Shown here: piece after piece, positions 27,433 through 35,638 of the stretch | Layout: every line of letters begins with the position of its first letter | Position numbering within the stretch: the first letter of the stretch is position 1 | From: Saprospiraceae bacterium | GTDB taxonomy: Bacteria; Bacteroidota; Bacteroidia; Chitinophagales; Saprospiraceae | DNA length: 64,000 nt | Direction of reading: 5' to 3' | NCBI GenBank assembly: GCA_021604865.1 | Contig: BQJU01000011.1 | Location: 62,001-126,000 of the forward strand | Notes under the pieces: model-generated | Seen by the model: the letters and a program-made list of their open reading frames with translations, nothing else | Database searches by the model: none | What the model was told of the DNA's origin: nothing | Translations under genes and position numbers: made by a program

Positions 27433-28887
27433 ATGTTTGAAAACACCTTCAAGAATATTGATGATATCCTTTATAAGGATTCGGGTGCGGATAGTGAGTT
27501 GGATTATATTGGTCAAACCTCCTGGATCTTATTTTTGCGCTACCTGGATGAATTGGAGCAGGAAAAATCTGATGAAGCGGAACTACAGGGACAAACCTAT
27601 GAATACATCCTCGATGAGGCCTACCGCTGGCCAAATTGGGCCATGCCCAAAACGCCAGATGGTGAATTGGACCATCACCAGGCATTGACCGGACCAGACC
27701 TGGTACAATTTGTCGATACCAAGCTCTTTCCCTACCTCGCGGGATTTAAACAAAGGGCTGATAATCCACAAACTATTGAATACAAAATTGGCGAGATCTT
27801 CAGCGAGCTGAAAAACAAAATCCAAAGCGGCTACAACCTGCGGGAGATTGTGGAAATGGCAGATGGCCTGCCGTTTCGCAGTAGCAAGGACAAACACGAG
27901 CTGAGCCACCTCTACGAAACCAAGATTGCCAATATGGGCAATGCCGGGCGCAATGGCGGACAATACTACACGCCCCGCCCCCTGATTAGAGCCATGATAC
28001 AGGTGACGGACCCTCAGATTGGCGAAAAGGTCTACGATGGAGCGGTGGGTTCAGCGGGCTTTTTGTGTGAGGCTTACGAGTATATGTACGAGCGCATGGA
28101 CAAAACCACCGCCAACCTCCAGACCTTGCAGGAGGATACTTTCTATGGAAAAGAGAAAAAGAATCTGGCCTATGTGATTGGGGTGATGAATATGATCCTG
28201 CATGGCATCGAAGCGCCCAATATCATTCATACCAATACGCTGGGGGAGAATATTCGCGATATTCAGGAGCATCAGCGCTATCATGTCATCCTGGCCAATC
28301 CGCCTTTTGGGGGCAAAGAACGCAAGGAAGTGCAACAAAACTTCGACATCAAAACCGGTGAAACGGCTTTCCTCTTTTTACAGCATTTTATCAAATCGCT
28401 GAAAGCTGGGGGAAGGGCCGCGATAGTCATCAAAAATACCTTCTTGAGCAATACTGATAATGCGTCTATCAGTTTGCGGAAACATTTGCTGGAAAGCTGT
28501 AACCTACACACTATCCTGGATATGCCGGGTGGTACCTTCCTCGGGGCGGGTGTAAAAACGGTGGTGTTGTTTTTTCAAAAAGGGGAAGCCACCAAACGTA
28601 CCTGGTATTACCAACTGGACCCAGGCCGCAATATGGGTAAAACCAATCCACTCAATGATGAGGACCTAAAGGAATTTGTGGAATTGCAAAAGTCCCGGCC
28701 CGAAACGGAAAAATCCTGGACTTTTAAAATTGCCGATATTAATGAAGAGACTTTTGATTTGAGTGTGAAAAATCCGAATCTACCGGAAGAAAAACCATTG
28801 AGAAGTCCACGGGAGATTTTGGCGGAGATGGAATGCTTGGATCGGGAGACGAATGTTATTTTGGCATCTTTAAAGGAGTTGATATGA
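27433..28887 (+). CDS. hsdM: Type I restriction-modification system, methyltransferase subunit HsdM
   Basis: 484 residues. ATG at 27433 is preferred over the TTG three codons earlier. N-terminal helical HsdM_N domain (FENTFKNIDDILYKD...TSWILFLRYLDELE), then an N6-adenine methyltransferase domain: GGQYYTPRPLIRAMI, SAM-binding motif YDGAVGSAGFL (a DGAVGSAG variant of the usual DPAxGSGG) and catalytic NPPFGG near residue 290. It forms the M2S core with HsdS and methylates adenine in the target. It overlaps hsdS by four bases (ATGA). Intact. Confidence 0.93.
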   Translation: MFENTFKNIDDILYKDSGADSELDYIGQTSWILFLRYLDELEQEKSDEAELQGQTYEYILDEAYRWPNWAMPKTPDGELDHHQALTGPDLVQFVDTKLFPYLAGFKQRADNPQTIEYKIGEIFSELKNKIQSGYNLREIVEMADGLPFRSSKDKHELSHLYETKIANMGNAGRNGGQYYTPRPLIRAMIQVTDPQIGEKVYDGAVGSAGFLCEAYEYMYERMDKTTANLQTLQEDTFYGKEKKNLAYVIGVMNMILHGIEAPNIIHTNTLGENIRDIQEHQRYHVILANPPFGGKERKEVQQNFDIKTGETAFLFLQHFIKSLKAGGRAAIVIKNTFLSNTDNASISLRKHLLESCNLHTILDMPGGTFLGAGVKTVVLFFQKGEATKRTWYYQLDPGRNMGKTNPLNDEDLKEFVELQKSRPETEKSWTFKIADINEETFDLSVKNPNLPEEKPLRSPREILAEMECLDRETNVILASLKELI

Positions 28888-29999
28888 GAGAATCATTGCA
28901 ACTAATGCCATTGGGAAAGGTTTGCAAAAACTTGGATAGCAAAAGAATCCCAATTACCAAGAACAAAAGAAAAAAAGGAGAAATTCCTTATTATGGGGCC
29001 TCTGGGATTGTTGATTTTGTGGATGACTATCTATTTGATGAAGATCTACTACTAGTTTCAGAAGATGGGGCAAACCTTTTAGCGAGAACTTATCCTATTG
29101 CCTTTTCTGTTAAAGGTAAAATATGGGTTAATAATCATGCCCATGTACTGCGGTTTGAAAATTTGATCAGCCAAAAGTTTATAGAGTATTATTTAAATTC
29201 TATAAAGTTAGATAATTATGTCAGTGGTATGGCTCAACCCAAGTTGAACCAGAAAGCTTTAAATTCCATTATTGTCCCTTTCCCCCCCCTCCCCGAACAA
29301 AAACAAATCGTCACCCTCCTGGACCAGGCCTTTGCCGCCATCGACCAAGCCAAAGCCAATGTAGAAAAGAACCTGCAAAATGCGGGGGAGCTTTTTCAAT
29401 CGAAGCTGAATGAAGTTTTTTCGGGAGGTGGGGATGGATGGGAGGAGCGGAAGTTGGGAGAGGTTTGTGAAAACTTAGATAGAATGAGAATCCCAATTAC
29501 AAAAAGTAAACGGGTGAAAGGTGAAACCCCATATTATGGAGCTTCGGGAATTGTGGACTTTGTTGAAGGTTATATTTTTGACGAAGATTTATTGCTAGTT
29601 TCAGAAGATGGAGCTAATCTTTTAGCAAGGACTTACCCAATCGCTTTTTCAATTAGCGGAAAAAATTGGGTAAATAACCATGCTCATGTTCTAAGGTTCA
29701 ATGAAATGGCAAGTCAAAAATTTATTGAATACTATCTAAATACAATAAAATTGGATAGCTATGTAAGTGGAATGGCTCAACCTAAATTAAATCAAAAAAT
29801 GCTCAATTCTATACCTGTTCCTTTTCCAAATTTAAAAATTCAAAAAGGTGTAGTAAGTCAAATTGACTTGTTAAGTAAGAACATAAAAACATTTAATTCT
29901 AAAAATAAAACAAAGCTCTCTTCCTTAGAAGACCTCAAAAAATCCATCCTCCAAAAAGCCTTCTCTGGTGAGTTGGTGGGGCAGTTGTCTGAACCTTGA
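28884..29999 (+). CDS. hsdS: Type I restriction-modification system, specificity subunit HsdS with two near-identical target domains
   Basis: 371 residues, start coupled to the hsdM stop. Two target-recognition domains (about 10-134 and 191-315) are ~83% identical to each other (both carry PYYGASGIVDFV, FDEDLLLVSEDGANLLARTYPIAF and WVNNHAHVLRF), separated by the central spacer helix (EQKQIVTLLDQAFAAIDQAKAN) and followed by the C-terminal helix. Normal HsdS proteins have unrelated domains and asymmetric bipartite sites, so this one should read an inverted, palindromic bipartite site. The two copies differ at many silent positions, so the duplication is not recent. The stop codon lies in the first unit of the repeat array. 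Confidence 0.92.
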   Translation: MRESLQLMPLGKVCKNLDSKRIPITKNKRKKGEIPYYGASGIVDFVDDYLFDEDLLLVSEDGANLLARTYPIAFSVKGKIWVNNHAHVLRFENLISQKFIEYYLNSIKLDNYVSGMAQPKLNQKALNSIIVPFPPLPEQKQIVTLLDQAFAAIDQAKANVEKNLQNAGELFQSKLNEVFSGGGDGWEERKLGEVCENLDRMRIPITKSKRVKGETPYYGASGIVDFVEGYIFDEDLLLVSEDGANLLARTYPIAFSISGKNWVNNHAHVLRFNEMASQKFIEYYLNTIKLDSYVSGMAQPKLNQKMLNSIPVPFPNLKIQKGVVSQIDLLSKNIKTFNSKNKTKLSSLEDLKKSILQKAFSGELVGQLSEP

Positions 30000-30715
30000 T
30001 TGGTAGGATTATTTGATTTCTTGATTTAGCATGGTTCATAACGATAACAAAATCAAGCAATCCCATTAATCCACTAAATCAACGTTCAGACTTTGATTGA
30101 TAGGATGAAAAGATTTCTTGATTTAGCATGGTTCATAACGATAACAAAATCAAGTAATCCCATTAATCCACTAAATCAAGGTTCGGACTTTAATTGATAG
30201 GATGAAAAGATTATTTGATTTCTTGATTTAGCATGGTTCATAACGATAACAAAATCAAGTAATCCCATTAATCCACTAAATCAAGATTCAGACTTTGATT
30301 GATAGGATGAAAAGATTTCTTGATTTAACGTGGTTCATAACGAAAACAAAATCAAGCAATCCCATTAATCCACTAAATCAAGATTCAGACTTTGATTGGT
30401 AGGATGAAAAGATTTATTGATTTAGCATGGTTCATAACGATAACAAAATCAAGTAATCCCATTTATCTACTAAATCAAGATTCAGACTTTGATTGGTAGG
30501 ATTATTTGATTTCTTGATTTAGCATGGTTCATAACGATAACAAAATCAAGCAATCCCATTAATCCACTAAATCAAGATTCAGACTTTGATTGGTAGGATG
30601 AAAAGATTTATTGATTTAACATGGTTCATAACGATAACAAAATCAAGTAATCCCATTAATCCACTAAATCAAGATTCAGACTTTGATTGATGGGATGAAA
30701 AGATTTCTTGACTAA
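29996..30715 (+). repeat. Array of eight ~97-bp tandem repeats between hsdS and the GxxExxY gene
   Basis: The TAGGAT landmark recurs at 30004, 30101, 30198, 30303, 30400, 30497, 30594 and (as TGGGAT) 30691: spacing 97 bp except one 105-bp unit. Two units carry an extra ATTATTTGATTTC. Each unit contains an inverted pair, TTGATTTAG and CTAAATCAAG, about 50 bases apart, plus the conserved piece GGTTCATAACGATAACAAAA. Units differ by few substitutions. There are no unique spacers, so it is not a CRISPR array. A ninth, degenerate half unit lies at 31110-31176. Confidence 0.9.
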
Positions 30716-30763
30716 AAAGAGGGGTAATGAGAAAGATTAGGGTGCTGATTAAAATGAAAAGTA

Positions 30764-31156
30764 ATGAAACATAAGGAACTGACCCATAAAATTATTGGCG
30801 CGGCGATGGAGGTCCACAAGCAGTTGGGTAATGGATTTCAAGAGGTGATTTACCAGCGGGCATTAGCCATTGAATTGGATTTGCAAGGCATCAACTTTAA
30901 CCGGGAGTTTGAAATGAGCTTACAGTATAAGGGGCATGACATAGGCACCCGGAGAGTTGATTTTTTAGTAGAGGAGGATATTATGGTAGAAATAAAAGCT
31001 GTCATCCAGTTAGAGGATGTACATCTGGCACAAGCCATGAATTATGTAGAAGCCTACAACCTGGACATTGGACTGCTGATAAATTTTGGTGCAAAAAGTC
31101 TACAATTCAAAAGAGTACACAACAATAACAACAGCAAAATCAGGCAATCAAATTAA
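30764..31156 (+). CDS. GxxExxY protein, PD-(D/E)xK-nuclease-like
   Basis: 130 residues. The family signature GFQEVIY (Gly24-x2-Glu27-x2-Tyr30) is followed by a PD-(D/E)xK-like core: RRVDFLVEE with Asp66, then VEIKAV with Glu76 and Lys78, then a QAMNYVEAYNLDIGLLINFG helix-strand unit typical of these folds. GxxExxY proteins are common in Bacteroidota and have no settled function. Here it sits inside the hsd operon between eight tandem repeats and hsdR. Its last ~11 codons (NNNNSKIRQSN) are encoded by a degenerate copy of the same repeat, so the repeat supplies its stop codon. Confidence 0.85.
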   Translation: MKHKELTHKIIGAAMEVHKQLGNGFQEVIYQRALAIELDLQGINFNREFEMSLQYKGHDIGTRRVDFLVEEDIMVEIKAVIQLEDVHLAQAMNYVEAYNLDIGLLINFGAKSLQFKRVHNNNNSKIRQSN

Positions 31157-31179
31157 TCCATTAAATCAAGGTTAAGACC
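31110..31179 (+). repeat. Degenerate copy of the 97-bp repeat at the GxxExxY/hsdR junction
   Basis: AAAATCAGGCAATCAAATTAATCC and TAAATCAAGGTTAAGACC match the repeat consensus AAAATCAAGCAATCCCATTAATCC and TAAATCAAGGTTCGGAC. The segment contains the end of the GxxExxY gene and stops directly at the hsdR ATG (31180). Confidence 0.7.
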
Positions 31180-33561
31180 ATGAACGAAACGCAAACCAGA
31201 GCGGAATACATTGACCCGGCGCTAAAGGCAGCGGGTTGGGGTGTCGTGGAAGGCAGTCGTATTCGTCGGGAGCATCAGATTACCAAAGGTCGGTTGTTGG
31301 GACAAAAAAGGCGGAGCAAGCCTTTGTTTGCGGATTATATTTTGATTTATAATAATCGGATACTGGCCGTTATCGAAGCCAAAGGCAGAGACAAATACTA
31401 CACAGATGGTCTCGGGCAAGCCAAAGACTATGCGGAGCGGCTGAATGTGCGTTTTACCTACTCCACCAATGGCCTGCGGATCTACAGCGTGGATATGGAA
31501 GCGGGACAGGAAGGCGATGTCACCCAATATCCTACGCCTGATGAGCTTTGGGAAATGACCTTCCCTAGCCCCAAGACTGTCCAGGAGGAAGCGATTACAG
31601 ATTGGAAAGCACGCTTTTTTGCGACTCCTTTTGAAGACCGGGGCGGCACCTGGCAGCCCCGCTACTATCAGGAAAACGCCATCACCAAAACCCTGGAAGC
31701 CATTGCCGAAGGCAAAGACCGTATCCTCCTGACCCTGGCCACGGGCACCGGAAAAACGGCCATTGCTTTTCAAATCGCCTGGAAACTGTTTCATGCCAAA
31801 TGGAACCTGCAAAGAGACGGCAAGCGGGTACCGAGAATTCTCTTTCTCGCCGACCGCAACATCCTCGCTGATCAGGCCTTTAATGCCTTCAATGCTTTTG
31901 ATGAAGATGCCCTCATCCGCATCCGCCCCGCCGACATCAAAAAGAAAGGACGGGTGCCACGCAATGGCAGTATCTTTTTCACCATCTTCCAGAGTTTTAT
32001 GTCCGGCCCGGATGGTTCGCCTTATTTTGGGGAATACCCCAAAGACTTTTTTGATTTTATCATCATCGACGAATGCCACCGGGGAGGCGCCAGAGATGAA
32101 AGTACCTGGCGGGCTATTCTGGACTACTTCAGTCCGGCGGTACAGTTAGGCCTGACCGCTACCCCTAAAAGAGACGTAAACATTGACACCTATGCCTATT
32201 TTGGGGACCCCGTGTACGTGTATTCCCTGAAAGGAGGCATCAATGATGGCTTTTTGACGCCATTCAAAGTGAAAGAGATTGATACCACCATTGATGAGTA
32301 CATCTATACACCGGATGATGATATTGAAGAGGGCGAAATCGAAGAAGGCAAGGAATACACAGAAGCCGAATTCAACCGAATTATTACCATCAAAGCACGG
32401 GAGGAATACAGAGTGAAGCTCTTCATGGACATGATGGATCAAAACAAAAAGACGCTGGTGTTTTGTGCCAGCCAATCACATGCAGCAGCCATCCGCGACC
32501 TGATCAATCAATACACCACAAGCAAAAACACCAATTACTGCCACCGGGTGACCGCCGATGATGGTAAAATGGGCGAACAGCATTTAAGAGATTTTCAGGA
32601 TAATGAAAAGACGATCCCCACTGTATTGACCACTTCTCAAAAATTGAGTACGGGCGTTGATGCACCCGAAGTTCGCAATATTGTGCTTTTGCGGCCCATC
32701 AATTCTATGGTGGAATTTAAACAGATTGTAGGTAGGGGAACCCGTTTATTTGATGGCAAAGACTACTTCACCATCTATGATTTTGTCAGTGCCCACAAAC
32801 ACTTCAATGATCCGGAGTGGGACGGCCCGCCATTACCGCCCGAAGAGCCCTACTCAAGACCAGAGGCAAAACCTTGTAAAGATTGTGGGCAAAACCCTTG
32901 TATCTGTTTCAAGGAACCGCTTCCGCCCTGCTACGTCTGCGGAAATGATCCCTGTATATGCGATACGCCACCAAAGCGGATGATTCGGGTCAAATTATCG
33001 GATCAAAAGGTTCGGGAACTGGATGCCATGGTCAAAACTTCCTTTTGGAGTCCGGAAGGCCGGCCCATTTCCGCCACCCAATTTATTGAACAACTTTTTG
33101 GGGATATCCCTACCCTATTCAAAGATGAGGAGCAACTAAGAAAAATTTGGAGTTTGCCCGATACCCGAAAAAAGCTATTGGAAGAACTCAGTGAAAAAGG
33201 TTATTCCCAACCCCAATTGGAAGACCTGCAAAAGCTGGTGCACGGGCAGGATAGTGATTTATTTGACGTACTCATTTACATCGCCTATCACAAAGACCTA
33301 GTACCAAGATTAGAACGAGCCGAACGGGCCAAAGTATATTTAATAACCTACGATCCCGCCCAGCAGGATTTCCTGAATTTTGTCCTGGAGCAATACGTCA
33401 AAATGGGTGTACACGAACTTGATGATGCAAAACTTCCGGCCTTACTAGGATTAAAATACAATGCTCTAGCCGATGCGAAAAGAGAACTTGGAGATATTCG
33501 GAGTATTCGGAGTACGTTTATTGAGTTTCAGGAGTATTTGTATCGGGTTGGGGTGGGGTGA
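31180..33561 (+). CDS. hsdR: Type I restriction enzyme, restriction/translocase subunit HsdR
   Basis: 793 residues, EcoEI-like. N-terminal PD-(D/E)xK nuclease (ADYILIYNNRILAVIEAKG with Asp52, Glu66, Lys68), SF2 translocase with ATGTGKT (187-193), DECH (297-300), TATPKRD, and QIVGRGTRL motif VI (~515-523), then the C-terminal HsdR domain that docks to HsdM/HsdS. Between translocase and C-terminus is an unusual Cys cluster at 566-594, two copies of CxxCGxxPCIC, probably zinc-binding. With HsdM/HsdS it cleaves unmodified DNA after ATP-driven translocation. Complete. Confidence 0.93.
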   Translation: MNETQTRAEYIDPALKAAGWGVVEGSRIRREHQITKGRLLGQKRRSKPLFADYILIYNNRILAVIEAKGRDKYYTDGLGQAKDYAERLNVRFTYSTNGLRIYSVDMEAGQEGDVTQYPTPDELWEMTFPSPKTVQEEAITDWKARFFATPFEDRGGTWQPRYYQENAITKTLEAIAEGKDRILLTLATGTGKTAIAFQIAWKLFHAKWNLQRDGKRVPRILFLADRNILADQAFNAFNAFDEDALIRIRPADIKKKGRVPRNGSIFFTIFQSFMSGPDGSPYFGEYPKDFFDFIIIDECHRGGARDESTWRAILDYFSPAVQLGLTATPKRDVNIDTYAYFGDPVYVYSLKGGINDGFLTPFKVKEIDTTIDEYIYTPDDDIEEGEIEEGKEYTEAEFNRIITIKAREEYRVKLFMDMMDQNKKTLVFCASQSHAAAIRDLINQYTTSKNTNYCHRVTADDGKMGEQHLRDFQDNEKTIPTVLTTSQKLSTGVDAPEVRNIVLLRPINSMVEFKQIVGRGTRLFDGKDYFTIYDFVSAHKHFNDPEWDGPPLPPEEPYSRPEAKPCKDCGQNPCICFKEPLPPCYVCGNDPCICDTPPKRMIRVKLSDQKVRELDAMVKTSFWSPEGRPISATQFIEQLFGDIPTLFKDEEQLRKIWSLPDTRKKLLEELSEKGYSQPQLEDLQKLVHGQDSDLFDVLIYIAYHKDLVPRLERAERAKVYLITYDPAQQDFLNFVLEQYVKMGVHELDDAKLPALLGLKYNALADAKRELGDIRSIRSTFIEFQEYLYRVGVG

Positions 33562-33589
33562 TTGGTGGGGGTGGGAAAGCATTCAAAAC

Positions 33590-33640
33590 TAACTTAAAAG
33601 TTAAATTTATTGTAAATATGCATAAAAGTGAGTAGATTTG
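33590..33640 (+). promoter_or_regulatory. Promoter and putative operator of the TAC module
   Basis: TTG at 33610-33612, 20 bases, then the perfect -7 box TAGATTTG (33633-33640). Upstream is a perfect palindrome TAACTTAAAAGTTA (33590-33603), a likely antitoxin-binding site, and a TATGCATA palindrome (33617-33624) lies in the spacer. Transcription should start near 33646, ahead of the toxin frame. Confidence 0.55.
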
Positions 33641-33672
33641 CAACCATTATACGCGCTTAACAGTTTAGAAAG

Positions 33673-34131
33673 ATTACTTATTACTCTATAAACTTTGAGG
33701 ATGAAGACCAGTCACTCTTTCTACAGTTTATCAAAAACCACCGGGGAGATGAATTTGCTGAGTCAATGGCCCTCATTCGGTCTTGGCTTAGTAAACTTGG
33801 CGAGGAGATTGGAGCAGATGCGCGTTATTTTCGCTTTGAAGCTGCCCGGGGTGGCGACGCCCGAGCGCTACCCCCTCCGGCCCGATACATACACGTAGAT
33901 TGCCGACTTCGACTGTATTGCATGCACATTAATAAACGAGTAGTGATTCTTTTTAATGGTGGTGTAAAAACCGCTGCTAAAGCCCAGAACTGTGATAATG
34001 TCAAACCACATTTCTTCCTAGCAAATAAACTAACTCAAGCCATCGATCAAGCCATCAGAAATGGTGATATTCGTTATGACGAAAGAACTAATGACCTCAT
34101 TTTTGATCCAAAATTAACCTTAGAGATATGA
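33673..34131 (+). CDS. RelE/HigB-like toxin of a toxin-antitoxin-chaperone module (non-ATG start suspected)
   Basis: The frame is open from 33661; the first in-frame ATG is 33766, but the 31 codons before it (ITYYSINFEDEDQSLFLQFI..., DEFAESM) read as real protein. No ATG, GTG or TTG occurs there; ATT at 33673 is the best candidate, giving ~152 residues instead of 121. The core LRLYCMHINKRVVILFNGGVKTAAKAQ resembles the RelE/HigB strand pair (self-description strand then HGFxKK-type loop), which in relatives cuts mRNA on the ribosome. It is followed with 4-base overlaps by an HTH antitoxin and a SecB-like chaperone. The toxin family assignment is moderate; the operon logic is strong. Confidence 0.6.
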   Translation: MTYYSINFEDEDQSLFLQFIKNHRGDEFAESMALIRSWLSKLGEEIGADARYFRFEAARGGDARALPPPARYIHVDCRLRLYCMHINKRVVILFNGGVKTAAKAQNCDNVKPHFFLANKLTQAIDQAIRNGDIRYDERTNDLIFDPKLTLEI

Positions 34132-34541
34132 CTGATTACCAAGAAATTACCAGCTTTTTTGAGGAAAGAGGTCCGGAAGATATCGAGCGGTTTATTGACA
34201 AAAACCTGGATATCTCACAACAAATCTATGCCTTACTGGCAGATAGAAACTGGAATCAAAATGACCTGGCAAAGGCTTTGAACAAAAGTACTGCTGAAAT
34301 CAGCAAATGGTTAAGTGGTAGCCATAACTTAACCCTGCGCAGTATTGCAAAAATGGAAGCTGTGCTGAAGGCTGACATCATTTTGACTCCTAAGAAAGCT
34401 GTACAAAAATTCCAGGAAGTTGACTACGTTACACTTAAGGTATACGCCAATAAAAATAAGTTCCCTGATCAGGTCAACTACGAAAAATCGACTATTGTCA
34501 ACAAAAGTGGTGAAGCCCAGCAAACGTTAAAGGTAGCATGA
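34128..34541 (+). CDS. HTH antitoxin (HigA-like) of the TAC module
   Basis: 137 residues. An XRE/Cro-type helix-turn-helix at about 35-80 (YALLADRNWNQNDLAKALNKSTAEISKWLSGSHNLTLRSIAKMEAVL) is followed by a ~45-residue extension (VDYVTLKVYANKNKFPDQVN...QTLKVA) beyond the usual HigA end. In TAC systems such an extension is the chaperone-addiction segment that makes the antitoxin depend on the SecB-like protein. It overlaps the toxin and the chaperone gene by four bases each, so the three proteins are coupled in translation. Presumed autoregulator through the TAACTTAAAAGTTA palindrome. Confidence 0.8.
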   Translation: MTDYQEITSFFEERGPEDIERFIDKNLDISQQIYALLADRNWNQNDLAKALNKSTAEISKWLSGSHNLTLRSIAKMEAVLKADIILTPKKAVQKFQEVDYVTLKVYANKNKFPDQVNYEKSTIVNKSGEAQQTLKVA

Positions 34542-35011
34542 GTAATAAAAAGGCCGTTGTTGTACCGGAAAAGATCCATTTAATCAGCATGAATATTTTC
34601 AAGGCTAACCTGGAAACTTCCGATGAATTTTTAGACAATCCACAAAAACCAGAACCAGCAGCTTTTGCATTTGCTTATGCCAATAATATTGCACATAATT
34701 TTGACCTGGGCAGATCGAGATATCGCCTATTCTTTACGTTGACCGCTCAGGGAGCTGAGCAAAATCCTTTAGGTGTAAAAGTGGAATATGGTATTGAATT
34801 CCACTTTTTGGTGGATAATTTCAAAGATTTTGTGAAAGAAGGAAAGAATAAGGAGGTGCAAATTGAAATAAGTCTGGCAGCTACCCTTTTTGGCATGGCT
34901 TACTCGACCGCTCGGGGCATTGTTTTTGAAAGAACCAGGGGTACTTTTTTTGCTGGGGTTATTTTGCCGGTGATTGATCCCTATGAGGCGTTAAAAAAAG
35001 ATAAAAATTAA
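34538..35011 (+). CDS. SecB-like chaperone of the TAC module
   Basis: 157 residues. The end, LAATLFGMAYSTARGIVFERTRGTFF...LPVIDPYEAL, matches the SecB pattern (LFPYAR-type helix, RGTFP loop, LxPxNFxAL end), and the preceding alternating strands fit the SecB beta-sheet. The length is close to SecB. Its position as third gene after toxin and HTH antitoxin is that of the SecB-like chaperone in the Mycobacterium tuberculosis HigB1-HigA1-Rv1957 TAC system, where it protects the antitoxin from aggregation and degradation. It could also act as a general export chaperone; the operon argues for the dedicated role. Confidence 0.75.
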   Translation: MSNKKAVVVPEKIHLISMNIFKANLETSDEFLDNPQKPEPAAFAFAYANNIAHNFDLGRSRYRLFFTLTAQGAEQNPLGVKVEYGIEFHFLVDNFKDFVKEGKNKEVQIEISLAATLFGMAYSTARGIVFERTRGTFFAGVILPVIDPYEALKKDKN

Positions 35012-35079
35012 TTTTTTCCTCTCCTTGCTCTAATAGTAAAGGTTGATCCCTTTTATTAACTATCCTTCCAAAAAAATCA

Positions 35080-35115
35080 TGACAATCAACACCTAACACT
35101 TTTTGTATTGGGAAG
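35080..35115 (+). repeat. Direct repeat, left copy, flanking the HipS-like gene
   Basis: TGACAATCAACACCTAACAC then TTTTTGTATTGGGAAG. The right copy at 35639-35674 differs at two of 36 bases. The pair encloses the HipS-like gene and its promoter region (distance 559 bp). Confidence 0.85.
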
Positions 35116-35201
35116 TGATTGGTATTGAACGTTTGGAATTGATCAAACGTTGTCTTAAATTGAGGATGGAGAAATTGCAAAATATTATTTTATCATAAAA
35201 G

Positions 35202-35600
35202 ATGCCTAGTATGCTTTCAAAACTAAAAAACTTGTGGAAGTCAGAAGGGCAAGAAGACATTATAACCCCCCAGGATTATGATGCTGATTTCAAACTGACT
35301 TACAAGAAACTAAAGGTTGGCACGCTGAGTTTACGTAAAGGTATTTGGTCTTTTCAATACGCAGAAGAATTCAAATCACAAGATTTGGTCAAACCTCTTT
35401 TGGATTTTCCTGATGTGGAAAAGGTCTATTCTTCCGAAGAATTGCAGCCATTTTTTGCGCATCGCATTCCTGGTACAGGGCAACCTAAAGTCAAAAAAAT
35501 ATTAGCGGAAGAAAATATTGATGCAAAGAATGAAGCTAAGATGCTGGAGCGTTTTGGGAAGAAAACGATTACTAATCCATTTCGTTTGCAGGTGGTTTAA
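35202..35600 (+). CDS. HipA N-terminal-domain protein (HipS-like), stand-alone
   Basis: 132 residues. The pattern VGTLSLRKGIWSFQYAEEF, then PLLDFPDVEKVYSSEELQPFFAHRIPGTGQPKV resembles the HipA N-subdomain 1 (Couple_hipA: G.L....g.w.F.Y...y, then LxPFFxxLLPEG). In HipBST systems this domain exists as a separate small protein, HipS, beside the kinase HipT. Here no kinase, HipT or HipB lies next to it, so it is an orphan or what remains of a split module. It lies between two 36-bp direct repeats. Toxin/antitoxin role is inferred from the fold only. Confidence 0.6.
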   Translation: MPSMLSKLKNLWKSEGQEDIITPQDYDADFKLTYKKLKVGTLSLRKGIWSFQYAEEFKSQDLVKPLLDFPDVEKVYSSEELQPFFAHRIPGTGQPKVKKILAEENIDAKNEAKMLERFGKKTITNPFRLQVV

Positions 35601-35638
35601 ATTCTAATTTGTCTTTCATTTGACTCACATTAAATCAC

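Noticed and set aside
29996-30715. CRISPR-like regular spacing
   Set aside because: The whole 97-bp unit is conserved; there are no unique spacers and no cas genes, so it is a tandem repeat array.
31222-32079. 285-codon minus-strand frame in hsdR
   Set aside because: Antisense shadow of a well-identified gene with no family features.
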